A model generated the notes under the pieces. That model had not been told where the DNA came from. It saw only the letters and a list, made by a program, of their open reading frames with translations, and did no database searches. DNA of 64,000 nucleotides, from assembly GCF_025144145.1 (NCBI RefSeq), contig NZ_CP083546.1, forward strand, positions 2,682,501 to 2,746,500, given 5' to 3'. A program made the translations under genes and the position numbers. How positions within the stretch are numbered: position 1 is the first letter of the stretch; the number at the start of each line of letters is the position of its first letter. The DNA is from Leisingera sp. M658 (GTDB lineage Bacteria > Pseudomonadota > Alphaproteobacteria > Rhodobacterales > Rhodobacteraceae). Shown piece by piece: positions 28,629 to 39,243 of the stretch.

Positions 28629-29078
28629 ATGTTCTTCCTAAAGGATATGCCGTCGCAGCAGATGGTCGGCACCTACGCCAAGGCATACGGCGCCGACCCG
28701 GACCATATCACCAGCGCGCTTATGATGATGCGCCGCGCCAGCCTGCTGATCCGCAGCCTCGACGCCTATTTTGCCCTCCACGGGCTGTCCCAATTGCGGT
28801 TCCTAGTGCTGATCGTGATCGACCGCGAACCGGACCGCACCTCGCTGACCCCGAATGAGATCGCCCAGCGGATCGACGTGTCAAAACCGGTGATGACCCG
28901 CACCCTGCAATCGTTGCAGAAAGACGGGCTGATAACCCTTTCGAACAACCCATCCGACGGGCGCTCCAAAGAAGCCGCGCTGACACCCGACGGCCATCAG
29001 CGGCTGCAAGACACTCTTCCCGGCTATTTCAAACTCTTGTCAGAGGAGATCACCAAGCCGTCCACCGCCAACAGCTGA
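28629..29078 (+). CDS. MarR-family transcriptional regulator
   Basis: A 149-residue winged-helix regulator. The HTH lies at about residues 75-100 (TPNEIAQRIDVSKPVMTRTLQSL) and the wing DGLITLSNNPSDGRSKEAALTPDG has the DxRxxxxxLT pattern. MarR dimers usually repress their own operon and release DNA on binding phenolics or oxidants. A start at ATG 28647 is possible but its purine run is too close; 28629 has a weak site and may rely on coupling to the monooxygenase gene. Confidence 0.85.
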   Translation: MFFLKDMPSQQMVGTYAKAYGADPDHITSALMMMRRASLLIRSLDAYFALHGLSQLRFLVLIVIDREPDRTSLTPNEIAQRIDVSKPVMTRTLQSLQKDGLITLSNNPSDGRSKEAALTPDGHQRLQDTLPGYFKLLSEEITKPSTANS

Positions 29079-29147
29079 CCCTCACGGATTTTCCGCTTCG
29101 GAGCCGCCTTCGCTTGAGCTTGAACGGCCGGGGGTGACGGGCGGGGT

Positions 29148-29198
29148 CAAGAGAAATCGCGGAGGCTCCGCCGCAGGCGGATACCGCTATTTCTCTTG
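29148..29198. repeat. cruciform-type inverted repeat
   Basis: Arms caagagaaat (29148-29157) and atttctcttg (29189-29198) enclose smaller GC hairpins. It lies between the convergent marR and murD genes. Confidence 0.7.
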
Positions 29199-29285
29199 GG
29201 CGCGTGCGGCAGCTCTGGCAGGCAAAGATCAGGTGAAGGCGGGTTTGAGGCGGGTTTTCCGCTTGGGTGAGACCTGAAGCCCCTT

Positions 29286-30683
29286 TTACCCCAGCCGCGC
29301 CTTCACTTCGGCGATGAAATCCTCACCGCGCTGTTCGAAATTGTCATACTGATCGAAACTCGCGGCGGCCGGCGCCAGCAGCACGGTGTCACCCTCCTGC
29401 GAGTCCTGAATGGCCCGCTCCACTGCCGCCGCCATGGTGGTGCAAACTTCGGCCTGCACATCCAGCTGCAGCGCAAATCCCGCCGCCTCGCGCCCGATCA
29501 CATAGGCTTTCACCACATTGCCAGCCCGCCCTTTCAAGGCCTCCAGCCCGCCATCCTTCTCCAACCCGCCGCAGATCCAGCGGATGTTACTGAACGCACT
29601 CAGCGCCTTTGCCGCGCTGTCCACATTGGTGGCCTTGCTGTCATTCACATAACGCACGCCGCCAGCCTCAGCGATGGTCTGGCTGCGGTGCGGCAGGCCG
29701 GGGAAGGTGGCCATTGCGTCGCCGATCAGCCGCGGCGCCAGCCCCAAGGTACGCGCCGCCGCATAGGCCGCGCAGGCGTTCTGGTGGTTGTGTGCCCCCG
29801 GCAGCCCGGTCATGGCGCGCAGATCAATCGAGGCCGCCTGCCGCCCCTTGCGGTATTCCGACAGGAACCCCTTGCGGGCAAAGACCTGCCAGCCAGGCCC
29901 GGTCAGCTTGCGCGCGGCGGACACCCGGATCACCCGGTCATCGCCTGCCCCTTCCGACAGCTGGCCCGCCAGAAACAGCCCCTCATCCTCGTCAATGCCA
30001 ATCACCGCGCGGTCCGGCCCGCCCTCGGCAAACAGCCGCCGCTTGGCGGCGAAGTAACCGCCCATACCGCCATGCCTGTCCAGATGATCCGGGCTGAGGT
30101 TGGTGAACACCGCCACATCCGGTGTCAGTGCGCGCGCCAGCTCGGTCTGATAGCTCGACAGCTCCAGCACCACCACACCGCCATTTCCGGGCGCGTCGAT
30201 ATCCAGAACGCCGCGGCCTATATTGCCCGCCAGCTGGCTCTCGCGGCCCGCCTGCTGCAGGATGTGATGCAGCAGCGCCACCGTGGTTGATTTGCCGTTC
30301 GACCCCGTCACCGCCACCACCCGCGGCGGCTGATCATGCATTTGCCATTCGGCATCCGCAAAGGAGCGGAAGAACAGCCCGATATCATTGTCCACCGGCA
30401 CGCCAGCCTCCATCGCCGCCCGGATCACCGGATTGGGCTTGGGGTAAAGATGCGGAATACCGGGCGAGGTGATCAGCGCCGCAACCCCGTCAAAGGCACC
30501 GGCCTTATGCAGGTCGCGGCAGGTCAGGCCTTCCGCCTCCGCCGCCTCCCGCGCTGCCGGGTTGTCGTCCCAGCAGACAGGCTCCGCCCCGCCTGCCCGC
30601 AGGGCACGCGCCGTCGCCAGCCCCGAACGGCCCAGCCCCAGCACCGCCACCTTGGCACCCTCATATCCTTTGACCGGGATCAT
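29286..30683 (-). CDS. murD: UDP-MurNAc-L-Ala--D-Glu ligase MurD
   Basis: A 465-residue Mur ligase adding D-Glu. The N-terminal nucleotide fold [20 protein letters not shown] loop GSNGKST (127-133), LELSSYQTE, the central HLDRHGGM and C-terminal [15 protein letters not shown] motifs are visible. It is separated from mraY by 481 bp with a terminator and from ftsW by the 3.6-kb interruption, so it likely has its own promoter; in most relatives it is embedded in the mur run. Confidence 0.97.
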   Translation of the reverse strand: MIPVKGYEGAKVAVLGLGRSGLATARALRAGGAEPVCWDDNPAAREAAEAEGLTCRDLHKAGAFDGVAALITSPGIPHLYPKPNPVIRAAMEAGVPVDNDIGLFFRSFADAEWQMHDQPPRVVAVTGSNGKSTTVALLHHILQQAGRESQLAGNIGRGVLDIDAPGNGGVVVLELSSYQTELARALTPDVAVFTNLSPDHLDRHGGMGGYFAAKRRLFAEGGPDRAVIGIDEDEGLFLAGQLSEGAGDDRVIRVSAARKLTGPGWQVFARKGFLSEYRKGRQAASIDLRAMTGLPGAHNHQNACAAYAAARTLGLAPRLIGDAMATFPGLPHRSQTIAEAGGVRYVNDSKATNVDSAAKALSAFSNIRWICGGLEKDGGLEALKGRAGNVVKAYVIGREAAGFALQLDVQAEVCTTMAAAVERAIQDSQEGDTVLLAPAAASFDQYDNFEQRGEDFIAEVKARLG

Positions 30684-31164
30684 CGCCTGCCCTCATCTTG
30701 ATGAATTTGCTTCTGCGGAACATTGCACAGGTGCAAGCCGGGCTTCAAGCGCTGCCCCGGCACAGGCCGCGGGCATGGGCCGCAGGCCCGTGCCACGCCC
30801 AACAATTGGCAGGCAGGCATAGCCTGCCGAAATTGGCGGGAGCATCCCCCCGTTGCGCATCCACCGTACGCTGCCCACACCGCTTGTTCACCGCGCCGCG
30901 CTATTCTCCAGCCGTTGCAACACCAAGAACAGGACACCGGCCCCCTCAGTCCACCTCTTCATCGGGTGCAGGGCGGGTCCGCATAGGCCGCCAGACGGAC
31001 GTGGCCCCTGACACGGGCCATCCGATGCTCCGCCCCCCTTGGCGGCGCCGCCTTCCTATAAAAGAAAAACCGCGCGAAGACCTGAAGCCCCGCGCGGTTC
31101 ATATAGAGGAAGACTATGACCCCACCCGCCGCAAACCCCGGCGCGGCGGGCAAATCCGCGTGCC
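30684..31164. other. murD-mraY intergenic region
   Basis: 481 bases. It holds the mraY terminator at 31060-31099 and presumably the murD promoter; I see no gene. Confidence 0.65.
31060..31099 (-). terminator. rho-independent terminator after mraY
   Basis: On the minus strand, a 9-bp stem (aaccgcgcg 31068-31076 with cgcgcggtt 31091-31099), a 14-nt loop and a T-rich tract at 31060-31069. It ends the mraZ-to-mraY transcription unit 65 nt after the mraY stop. Confidence 0.88.
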
Positions 31165-32247
31165 TCAGCGCACTTTCAGCGTCGCCAGTCCGATCATCGC
31201 CAGGATCAGCGAGATGATCCAGAAGCGGATCACGATCTGCGGTTCCGCCCAGCCCTTCTTTTCATAGTGGTGATGGATCGGCGCCATCAGGAACACCCGG
31301 CGCCCGGTGCGCTTGAAGTACAGAACCTGAATGATCACCGACATCGCCTCAACCACAAACAGCCCGCCGACGATGGCCAGCACCAGCTCGTGCTTGGTGG
31401 CAACCGCAATGGCCCCCAGCGCGCCGCCCAGGGCCAGCGAGCCGGTATCGCCCATGAACACCGCCGCCGGCGGCGCGTTGTACCACAGAAACCCCAGGCC
31501 TGCGCCGAACAGCGCCGCGCTGAAAATCAGGATCTCACCGGTGCCGGGCACGTAATGCACGTCCAGATATTCGGTAAAGTCGACCCGCCCCACCGCATAG
31601 GCAATGACACCCAGGGTGCCCGCAGCAATCATCACCGGCATGATCGCAAGGCCATCCAGCCCGTCGGTCAGGTTCACCGCATTGGCAGCGCCGACAATAA
31701 CGCAGATCGAAAACGGCACATAGAACAGGCCAAGATTGATCAGCGTGTCCTTGAACACCGGCAGCGCCAGCTGGTTCTGCAGCGCTTCCGGGTGGAATCG
31801 CGCGGCCAGAACCGAACACAGCGCCGCAATCGCAATCCCCAAGGCCAGCCGCAGCTTGCCCGAAACACCTGCTGTGGTCTGTTTTGACACTTTGGCATAA
31901 TCATCAGCAAAGCCGATCAGCGCAAAGGCCAGCGTCACCAGCAGCACCATCCAGACAAAGGGATTATCCAGCCGCGCCCACAACAGCGTCGAGGACAGCA
32001 GCGCGCCGACAATCAGCAGCCCGCCCATTGTGGGTGTGCCCGCCTTGGAAAAATGCCCCTCCGGCCCGTCATCGCGGATCGGCTGGCCCTTGCCCTGCTT
32101 GCGGCGCAGCACATTGATCAGCGGCTTGCCGAACAGAAAGCCAAAGATCAGCGCAGTCATAAAGGCGCCGCCTGCGCGGAAGGTGATATAGCGGAAGAGG
32201 TTGAAAACATCCCCCCCGTCCGACAAAGCGGTCAGCCAATAGAGCAT
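31165..32247 (-). CDS. mraY: phospho-MurNAc-pentapeptide translocase MraY
   Basis: A 360-residue integral membrane enzyme with about ten helices that makes lipid I on undecaprenyl phosphate. Family motifs are [35 protein letters not shown], the [10 protein letters not shown] active-site loop near residue 190, [12 protein letters not shown], and [13 protein letters not shown] near the end. It follows murF by 21 nt. Confidence 0.97.
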   Translation of the reverse strand: MLYWLTALSDGGDVFNLFRYITFRAGGAFMTALIFGFLFGKPLINVLRRKQGKGQPIRDDGPEGHFSKAGTPTMGGLLIVGALLSSTLLWARLDNPFVWMVLLVTLAFALIGFADDYAKVSKQTTAGVSGKLRLALGIAIAALCSVLAARFHPEALQNQLALPVFKDTLINLGLFYVPFSICVIVGAANAVNLTDGLDGLAIMPVMIAAGTLGVIAYAVGRVDFTEYLDVHYVPGTGEILIFSAALFGAGLGFLWYNAPPAAVFMGDTGSLALGGALGAIAVATKHELVLAIVGGLFVVEAMSVIIQVLYFKRTGRRVFLMAPIHHHYEKKGWAEPQIVIRFWIISLILAMIGLATLKVR

Positions 32248-32268
32248 CTGGGCCCTTCCCTCGTTCTT

Positions 32269-33669
32269 TTATGCGTTTTCTTGTGTGGGGGTGGATTGGC
32301 CCATTTCGCGGATGCCGTCAACGATCTTGGCCAGCCCCATGCTGTTGGAGCCTTTTGCCAGCACGATGTCGCCGCCTTTGATGGCGGTTTTCAGATCTGG
32401 CACCGCCTCGGAACTGGTACCGTACCAGCCGCCGCGTTTTGCTTCCGGCAGCGCCGCATAAAGCGACTTCATCAACGGCCCGACGCAATGGATTTTCTCA
32501 ATACCCGCAACGGCCTGCAGCGCGGCAAGACCGGCATGCAGGTCCTTTTCCTGCACCCCCAGCTCTCCCATATCGCCAAGATAGGCAATCCGCCGCCCCG
32601 CGCCGGGTGTCGCCGCCAGCACTGCCAGCGCCGCCGCCATTGAGGTCGGATTGGCGTTATAGCTGTCGTCCAGCAGGGTAACCTCGCCGCTGTCCAGCCG
32701 GATGGTTTCCCGCACGCCGCGGCCCTTGACCGGCGACCACAGGGCGAGGCTTTCAACAGCTTTCACCACATCCGCACCCAGCGCATCGACACAGGCCAGC
32801 GCGCCCAAAGCGTTCATCGCAAAATGCGCGCCAAGGGATTGGATGTGCATCTCAACCTCGCCGCCCCCTGCCGTGGCGCGGGCAACAAGCCCGTCGCCTT
32901 TGTTGTCAGCTGACAACAATTGGTAATCCCCGGCACTTTCGCCGAACCAGCGGGCAGTGATGCCTAGATCTTCCGCCACATCCCGCAGCACATGGGCCTC
33001 GGCAATATCCGCGTTCAGTACCGAAACACCGCCCGGCTCCAGCCCCTGAATGATCGCGGCCTTCTCACCGGCAATGCCCTCGACGTCCTCAAACGCCTCC
33101 AGATGCACCGCGGCCACCGTTGTGACCATCGCCACATGCGGGCGGGCCTGTTTGGCCAACGGCGCAATCTCACCCGGATGGTTCATGCCGATTTCGATCA
33201 CCGCAAATTCAGTCTCGCGCGGCATCCGCGCCAGCGTCAGCGGCACGCCCCAATGGTTGTTGTAGCTGGCCACTGCCGCATGTGTACGGCCCTGATCGGA
33301 CAGCATCCGCGCCAGCATTTCCTTGGTCGAGGTTTTGCCGACCGAACCGGTCACCGCAACGACCTTGGCCCCGGTGCGGGCACGGGACGCCCGGCCAAGG
33401 GCCTCAAGCCCCGCCTGCACGTCGTCCACGATCAGCAGCGGCGCATCGGCGGCAACCCCTTCGGGAATGCGGGAGACCAGCGCAGCGCCCGCTCCCTTCG
33501 CCAAAGCCTGGGCCACGAAATCATGACCGTCGCGCGCGGCCTTCAGGGCCACGAACATATCACCCGGCTCAATGGTGCGGGTGTCGATCGACAGGCCGGT
33601 GACAGCCCAATTCCCCTGCGCCTGCCCGCCGGTGGCTGCAGCGGCCTCGGTTGCGGTCCAAAGCGTCAT
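32269..33669 (-). CDS. murF: UDP-MurNAc-tripeptide--D-Ala-D-Ala ligase MurF
   Basis: A 466-residue Mur ligase adding the D-Ala-D-Ala made by Ddl. The ATP loop VTGSVGKTSTKEM is at about 107-118, EIGMNHPGEIAPL is central, and LLDDSYNANPTSMAAAL lies in the C-terminal half. The start overlaps the murE stop by 4 nt (ATGA), indicating coupled translation. Confidence 0.97.
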   Translation of the reverse strand: MTLWTATEAAAATGGQAQGNWAVTGLSIDTRTIEPGDMFVALKAARDGHDFVAQALAKGAGAALVSRIPEGVAADAPLLIVDDVQAGLEALGRASRARTGAKVVAVTGSVGKTSTKEMLARMLSDQGRTHAAVASYNNHWGVPLTLARMPRETEFAVIEIGMNHPGEIAPLAKQARPHVAMVTTVAAVHLEAFEDVEGIAGEKAAIIQGLEPGGVSVLNADIAEAHVLRDVAEDLGITARWFGESAGDYQLLSADNKGDGLVARATAGGGEVEMHIQSLGAHFAMNALGALACVDALGADVVKAVESLALWSPVKGRGVRETIRLDSGEVTLLDDSYNANPTSMAAALAVLAATPGAGRRIAYLGDMGELGVQEKDLHAGLAALQAVAGIEKIHCVGPLMKSLYAALPEAKRGGWYGTSSEAVPDLKTAIKGGDIVLAKGSNSMGLAKIVDGIREMGQSTPTQENA

Positions 33670-35153
33670 GCCAGCCTCCCGTCCAGTGCGGCTGCAGCAA
33701 TGCTGGCCTGCTCCACATCGTCAAACGGCAGAACCTGATCGCCCACGGTCTGGCCGGTCTCATGCCCCTTGCCGCAGACAATCAGCGCATCGCCCGCCTG
33801 CAGCATGTCGGCGCCGCGCAGGATCGCCTCGGCGCGGTCGCCGACCTCGATGCAATCGGGCGCACCGCCCTTGACCGCAGCACGGATCACCGCCGGATCC
33901 TCGCTGCGCGGGTTGTCATCCGTCACAATCACCACATCGGCGTTCTGATGCGCTGCCTGCCCCATCAAAGGCCGCTTGCTGGTGTCGCGGTCGCCGCCTG
34001 CGCCAACAATGGCAATCAGTCGCCCCAGCACATGCGGTCGCAGGGCCTTGATGGCGCTGGCAACGGCGGCAGGCGTATGGGCGTAGTCAACAAATACGGC
34101 TGAGCCATTGTCACGCGACGCCGCCAGCTGCATCCGCCCCCGTACCGTGGTCAGATGCGGCAAGGTTTCAAACACCCGCTCCGGATCCTCGCCGCCGGCA
34201 ATCACCAGCCCGCAGGCCAACAGAACGTTTTCCGCCTGAAAACCGCCGATCAGGTTCAGCCGTACCTGATACGGCTTGTCATGCCAGGAGAACCGCACAT
34301 CCTGGCCGGTGCCGTCATAGCGCAGCCCCATCAGGTTCAGATCGCCAAGCCCGCGTCCCACGCTGATCACCTCCTGCCCGCGGGCAGCGGCCACCGCGCG
34401 CATCTCAGCGCCGCGGGGGTCGTTCAGGTTGATAACGGCGACGCCTTCGTCCGGCAGCACCCGGCGGAACAGGCCCGCCTTGGCGTTGAAATAGGCCTCA
34501 AATGTCTCGTGATAGTCCAGATGGTCCTGGGTGAAATTGGTGAACCCCGCCGCCGCCAGCTGCACCCCGTCCAGACGGCGCTGGTCCAGCCCGTGCGAGG
34601 ACGCCTCCATCGCCGCATGGGTCACCCCTGCGGCGGCAGCCTCAGCCAGGGCGCGGTGCAGGGTGATCGGCTCCGGCGTGGTATGGGCCAGCGGATAGCT
34701 CCAGGCGCCCTCAATTCCGGTGGTGCCCATATTGACCGCCTCATGGCCCAGCTCAGCCCAGATCTGGCGCACAAAACTCGCCACCGATGTCTTGCCATTG
34801 GTGCCGGTCACCGCGACCACCGTCTGCGGCTGGCCGCCGGACCACAGCGCGGCGGCATAGGCCAGCGTCTGGCGCGGATCCTCGACCACCACAAGTGCTG
34901 CGTGGCTTTCGTCCAGCAGTTTGGCGGCGATGCCCGCGCCCGCTGCATCAGTCAGAATGGCGGTGGCGCCCTTATCCAGCGCGGCGGGGATGAATTTGGC
35001 GCCATGCACTTGGCTGCCCGGAAGGGCTGCAAACAGGAACCCCTCGCGCACGTCGCGGCTGTCTACCGCCAGGCCGCGGATCTGCGGGTCGGCGCCGCCG
35101 CGGGCGGTCAGCCCCAATTGGCTTAGCGGCTGGTCTGGTCTGCTGCTGCTCAT
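33666..35153 (-). CDS. murE: UDP-MurNAc-tripeptide synthetase MurE (meso-DAP)
   Basis: A 495-residue Mur ligase. The ATP loop is GTNGKTS (117-123); NFTQDHLDYHETFEAYF carries the conserved His-Leu-Asp-Tyr. The motif DDNPRSEDP near residue 412 is the DNPR signature of enzymes that add meso-diaminopimelate rather than lysine, so the peptidoglycan is the Gram-negative type. It follows ftsI by 19 nt and overlaps murF by 4 nt. Confidence 0.98.
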   Translation of the reverse strand: MSSSRPDQPLSQLGLTARGGADPQIRGLAVDSRDVREGFLFAALPGSQVHGAKFIPAALDKGATAILTDAAGAGIAAKLLDESHAALVVVEDPRQTLAYAAALWSGGQPQTVVAVTGTNGKTSVASFVRQIWAELGHEAVNMGTTGIEGAWSYPLAHTTPEPITLHRALAEAAAAGVTHAAMEASSHGLDQRRLDGVQLAAAGFTNFTQDHLDYHETFEAYFNAKAGLFRRVLPDEGVAVINLNDPRGAEMRAVAAARGQEVISVGRGLGDLNLMGLRYDGTGQDVRFSWHDKPYQVRLNLIGGFQAENVLLACGLVIAGGEDPERVFETLPHLTTVRGRMQLAASRDNGSAVFVDYAHTPAAVASAIKALRPHVLGRLIAIVGAGGDRDTSKRPLMGQAAHQNADVVIVTDDNPRSEDPAVIRAAVKGGAPDCIEVGDRAEAILRGADMLQAGDALIVCGKGHETGQTVGDQVLPFDDVEQASIAAAALDGRLA

Positions 35154-35172
35154 GGCGGCCCTCTGCCCTGGT

Positions 35173-36957
35173 TCAGTTCGAGGTGAGGGTTATACCAGTC
35201 ACCTCTGCGGGTTCAACTTGCGGACGCAAGCCCAACAGCGGCGCGACCCGCCCGATCATCTCAGCCGCCACCGGGGTGGCGGTCCAGCCTGCGGTGCGGC
35301 GCTCCTCGCCATGGGCAATGATAGAGGGTTCGTCCAGCGTCACGATTAGCACGTATTTCGGGTCATGTGCCGGGAAAATAGAGGCAAAAGTGGCAATTAC
35401 CTTATCCTCGTAATAGCCGCCCTGCGGCTTGGGCTTATCAGCCGTGCCGGTCTTGCCGCCCACTTGATAGCCCTCGACCTCGGCAAACGACGCGGTGCCT
35501 TCGCTGACCACCTTGCGCAACATCTTGCGCGCGGCGGCGGCGGTGCTTTCGCTCAGCACCCGTTCCCCAAGCTGCGGTGCCGCCTGTTTCAGAATCGTCG
35601 GCGCCACATAACGCCCGCCATTGGCAATCGCCGCATAACCCGCCGCCAGATGCATCGGCGTGGTGGAAATGCCGTGGCCGTAGGAAATGGTCATCGCCGA
35701 CAGTTCGGACCAGTTGGCGGGCAGCAGCGGCTTGCCGCCCTTGGCTTCGGAAATCTCAAACGGGGTCGGCTCCAGCATGCCCAGCGTATCAAGGAAGCTT
35801 TTCTGCCGCTCCACTCCGATTTGCTGCGCCAGCCGCGCGGTGCCGATGTTGGAGGATTTGACGATGATCTTGGTCACCGACATCTCATTGCCGTAGTTGC
35901 GGAAATCACGGATCGCAAAGCGGCCCCAGCGCAACGGGCCGCGGGTGTCGATCACGGTGTCAGCACCCACCAGCCCCAGCTCCATCGCTTGCGCTGCGGT
36001 GAAGATTTTGAAGGTGGAGCCAAGCTCGTACACCCCCTGCACCGCGCGGTTGAACAGCGGGCTGACCGAAGGGTCAAAACCGGAGGCCGGCGGGCGCGGC
36101 CGGTCATTGGGATCAAAATCCGGGAAGGACACAACCGAGATCACCTCGCCCGTGTGCGCATCCATCAGGATCGAAGTGGCGCCCTTGGCGTTCATCAGCT
36201 TCATGCCGCCATAAAGCACCTGCTCGGCTGCCGCCTGCACGGTGAGGTCCAGCGACAATTGCAGCGGCTTGCCCGCATTGGCCGGGTTGCGCAGGTAGGT
36301 GTCGAACTGGCGTTCAACACCCGCAACACCGATCACCTCGGCGGCGTTCACGCCCTCCTTGCCGAATCCGGCACCGCCCAGCACATGGGCAGCCAGACTG
36401 CCATTGGGATACAGACGCATCTCGCGCGGGCCGAACAACAGGCCGGGATCGCCGATGTCATGCACTGCCTGAAGCTGCTCGGGGCTGATTTTCTTCTTTA
36501 CCCACAGGAACTTGCGCTTGCCCGTAAAATCCCGGATCAAACGGTCGAGTTCAAGGTCCGGGAAGATCTGCACCAACTGCTCTGCCGCGCCGATGGGATC
36601 AATCATCTGCGGCGGCTGGGCATACAGCGAATGGGTTTCAAAATTGGTCGCCAGCAGGCTGCCGTTGCGGTCAACAATGTCTGCCCGCTGCGCGGCGATG
36701 ACGCTGCCGGCAACACTGGCGACGGGCTCGGACGGCTCCGACACCGCCGTCATGCCCATGCGCGCCGTGATGGCGCCAAAGGCACAGACAAAAAACAGCC
36801 CCAGCACCAACAGCCGCCCCTCGGCGCGCTGACGGGACTGCACCTGCATTTCCTGATGCCGCAGGCTGATGTTTTCCTCTTCGATCACATCCGGGTTTTC
36901 GCCGGTTGCGCGGGCATGAAGAACCCGCGCCAGCGGGCGGAGCGGAGTGCGGATCAT
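35173..36957 (-). CDS. ftsI: division transpeptidase FtsI (PBP3)
   Basis: A 594-residue class B penicillin-binding protein that crosslinks septal peptidoglycan with FtsW. One membrane anchor lies at about residues 48-68. The dimerisation/pedestal region runs to about 240. The transpeptidase has the active serine in STFK (314-317), the second motif SSN (368-370) and KTGT (502-505). It overlaps ftsL by 4 nt. Confidence 0.97.
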   Translation of the reverse strand: MIRTPLRPLARVLHARATGENPDVIEEENISLRHQEMQVQSRQRAEGRLLVLGLFFVCAFGAITARMGMTAVSEPSEPVASVAGSVIAAQRADIVDRNGSLLATNFETHSLYAQPPQMIDPIGAAEQLVQIFPDLELDRLIRDFTGKRKFLWVKKKISPEQLQAVHDIGDPGLLFGPREMRLYPNGSLAAHVLGGAGFGKEGVNAAEVIGVAGVERQFDTYLRNPANAGKPLQLSLDLTVQAAAEQVLYGGMKLMNAKGATSILMDAHTGEVISVVSFPDFDPNDRPRPPASGFDPSVSPLFNRAVQGVYELGSTFKIFTAAQAMELGLVGADTVIDTRGPLRWGRFAIRDFRNYGNEMSVTKIIVKSSNIGTARLAQQIGVERQKSFLDTLGMLEPTPFEISEAKGGKPLLPANWSELSAMTISYGHGISTTPMHLAAGYAAIANGGRYVAPTILKQAAPQLGERVLSESTAAAARKMLRKVVSEGTASFAEVEGYQVGGKTGTADKPKPQGGYYEDKVIATFASIFPAHDPKYVLIVTLDEPSIIAHGEERRTAGWTATPVAAEMIGRVAPLLGLRPQVEPAEVTGITLTSN

Positions 36958-37304
36958 GGCTGGCTCCTCCGGTTCAGGCCCGACACCTCAACTCCTTCGG
37001 TGATCACCAGCTCTTCGGGTTCGGGATATGACACCTCATCCACCCGGCCGAACTGATCCGGGCGCAGCGGCAACAGGCCCAGGCTGTCGAAATTGATATC
37101 CGCCAGCTCGCGCAGCCGCTGCGGGCGGTTGAGGTAAGCCCATTCAGCGCGCAACACGCTAAGCCGCACCTGCGCCGCGCCGATCTGGCCCTGTAGAGCG
37201 CGGGTATCCTTCAGCACCTGCTGGGTGGCGTAGTTTTCGCGGTAGGCCCAGAAGGCCAGGCCAAAGACGGCCAGGCAGGTTGCGGCATACAGCAGGGTCT
37301 TCAT
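36954..37304 (-). CDS. ftsL: cell division protein FtsL
   Basis: A 116-residue bitopic protein. The N-terminal membrane helix (about residues 3-20, [18 protein letters not shown]) is followed by a coiled-coil segment and then [18 protein letters not shown], the FtsL motif recognisable across proteobacteria. FtsL with FtsQ and FtsB regulates FtsWI. Four-nt overlaps at both ends (rsmH and ftsI) show tight coupling. Confidence 0.9.
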   Translation of the reverse strand: MKTLLYAATCLAVFGLAFWAYRENYATQQVLKDTRALQGQIGAAQVRLSVLRAEWAYLNRPQRLRELADINFDSLGLLPLRPDQFGRVDEVSYPEPEELVITEGVEVSGLNRRSQP

Positions 37305-38293
37305 TTGCGCGCCTCTTTCAGCTGCGGCATTCCAAGGTCTTTGGCCGAGATCGGTCCGGGGTCTGCAGCCGTGCGGCGTCCGACCCGCAGGCGGGCAGAA
37401 CGGGAACGCGGGTTTTCCGCCAGTTCCTGATCGTCGGGGCCGACCGCCTTGCGGGTGACCAGTTCGAACTGGTTGGGCGTGTCTTCCTGCTCCGGCGCAT
37501 AGCGGTTAGCGCGGCCGGTCTTGCCTGCGCGGTGCTGAAAGAAGCGTTTGACCATCCGGTCCTCGACCGAGTGGAAGGTCACGACTGCCAGCAAGCCGCC
37601 GGGTTTCAGCGCGCGCTCGGCCGCCAGCATCCCCTCGAACAGCTCGTCATATTCGGCGTTCACCGCGATGCGCAGGCCCTGAAAGCTGCGGGTCGCCGGG
37701 TGCGACTGGTTGGGCTTGGGGCGCGGCAGGCAGGATTCAATGATCTTTGCGAGGCGCAGGGTGCTGGTGATCGGTTCAATCGTGCGTTCGCGGACAATCG
37801 CTTTGGCGATGCGGCGGCTGGCGCGCTCTTCGCCATAGTGGAACAGGATGTCAGCGATCTGCGCCTCATCCAGCTCGGCGATCAGATCGGCAGCTGAAGG
37901 CCCCGACTGCGACATCCGCATGTCCAGCGGCCCGTCCCGCATAAAGGAAAAGCCGCGTTCGGCCAGGTCCAGCTGCATCGAGGAGACACCAAGGTCCAGA
38001 ACCACGCCATCAAGGTCTTGCGCGTATTCATCCATGCGGGAGAACACACCCTGCTGCAGGATCAGGCGGTCACCGTAATCCGCGGCCCAGGGTTTGGCCA
38101 TTTCAAACGCCAGCGGGTCGCGGTCGACGCCGGTGACTTCGTCCGCGCCGGCCTCAAGCAGCCCGCGGGTATAGCCGCCCGCACCGAATGTGCCATCCAG
38201 CCAACGGCCCGTGACCGGGTCCACGGCCTGCAGCAGCGGGCGCAGAAGGACGGGGATGTGGGGACCATTGGCAGCGTTTTGGTCCTGGGTCAT
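37301..38293 (-). CDS. rsmH: 16S rRNA (cytosine1402-N4)-methyltransferase RsmH
   Basis: A 330-residue SAM-dependent methyltransferase (formerly MraW) methylating C1402 in the ribosomal P site. Motifs are [18 protein letters not shown] at the start, [17 protein letters not shown] for SAM binding, [13 protein letters not shown], and [16 protein letters not shown]. It lies 3 nt after mraZ in the standard mraZ-rsmH-ftsL order. Confidence 0.97.
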   Translation of the reverse strand: MTQDQNAANGPHIPVLLRPLLQAVDPVTGRWLDGTFGAGGYTRGLLEAGADEVTGVDRDPLAFEMAKPWAADYGDRLILQQGVFSRMDEYAQDLDGVVLDLGVSSMQLDLAERGFSFMRDGPLDMRMSQSGPSAADLIAELDEAQIADILFHYGEERASRRIAKAIVRERTIEPITSTLRLAKIIESCLPRPKPNQSHPATRSFQGLRIAVNAEYDELFEGMLAAERALKPGGLLAVVTFHSVEDRMVKRFFQHRAGKTGRANRYAPEQEDTPNQFELVTRKAVGPDDQELAENPRSRSARLRVGRRTAADPGPISAKDLGMPQLKEARK

Positions 38294-38296
38294 AAG

Positions 38297-38800
38297 TCAA
38301 ACGCCTCCGGCGCCATCTAGGAATTCCAGGGGATCGAAATCCTCGGGCAGGTCTTCCATCAGTTTCTCGGCTTCCGCCATTTCGACCTCTTCATAGGTCC
38401 CGGGGTTCCAGATCTGGAAGGTATCGCCGGACGCAATAAAGAAAGCCTCGCCATCCAGGCCGATCTTCTGGCGCAGCTTGGCAGGCAGCACAAGGCGGCC
38501 GGTCTCATCCACGTTGGTCGGCAAGGATTGGCCGTTGAACATGCGTTCCAGGATCTTGCGCGGTTTGGAGCCGCGCGGCAGGGCGGCGATCTTGGCGTCC
38601 ACCTCGTCGATGGCTTCCATTGTATAGCATTCCAGGAACGGGCGGCGGTGATTGCCGTAAACGATGACCAGTTCGGGGCTGTCGCCGGATTTCCAGTTGG
38701 GGTCGGCGGCCTCCAGTACACGGCGGAAAGAGGCCGGAATTGACACCCGCCCCTTGCTGTCCACCTTGTGGTGGCTTTCGCCTCTGAACCTGCGGCCCAA
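38297..38800 (-). CDS. mraZ: transcriptional regulator MraZ
   Basis: A 167-residue AbrB-like DNA-binding regulator of the dcw operon. Two SpoVT/AbrB halves are visible: FRGESHHKVDSKGRVSIPASFRR near the start, and NVDETGRLVLPAKLRQKIGL in the second. The TTG at 38800 is chosen because AGGA lies about 8 nt upstream and the protein then begins LGRRFRGE as usual; the ATG at 38878 would add 26 unrelated residues. MraZ proteins bind TGGG direct repeats upstream of their own gene, and the long leader here contains many GGG repeats. Confidence 0.93.
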   Translation of the reverse strand: MGRRFRGESHHKVDSKGRVSIPASFRRVLEAADPNWKSGDSPELVIVYGNHRRPFLECYTMEAIDEVDAKIAALPRGSKPRKILERMFNGQSLPTNVDETGRLVLPAKLRQKIGLDGEAFFIASGDTFQIWNPGTYEEVEMAEAEKLMEDLPEDFDPLEFLDGAGGV

Positions 38801-39064
38801 CTTACCGTTCCTTTTCCGCGCGTCCCTCGCGTAATTCCGATCCCCAGAATGAAAAGGGGCGGGTTGATCTGCTGCCACTGATCAACCCGCCGCCTTGGCC
38901 CGCTATGCGGGATGTCCGACTGCGCACGCCACCTGGGGGGATGTCTGCTCGCTCGCGCGCCGGATCTCTTGGTTCGATGAAAGCGAAGGCCTGTATGAAA
39001 CCTGCTCTTTTAGTTTGGCTTGGGGTCGTTTGGCGCCCCGTCCCTCGTCTCATTCGATGTAATA

Positions 39065-39086
39065 GGGATACTATGGGAAATGATGG
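39065..39086 (+). promoter_or_regulatory. candidate MraZ-type boxes (plus orientation)
   Basis: GGG at 39065 and 39075 and GG at 39085 form 10-bp direct repeats (gggatactatgggaaa, then tgatgg). This fits the TGGGN-N5 repeat bound by E. coli MraZ. They sit about 265 bp upstream of mraZ, in the orientation opposite to the gene. Confidence 0.4.
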
Positions 39087-39243
39087 TCCTGCAACTGTTT
39101 TCTGCCGGAAATCATCGAACGGCTGCCAACAGCAACAGAGATTCGCAAGAGATTCGTGGTGATATTGAGGTAAAATCGCGAACTTGTTGTGCATCACTCA
39201 ATCGCAAACACCAAATATAGAGGCGAGTTGCACCTGCAATTTT

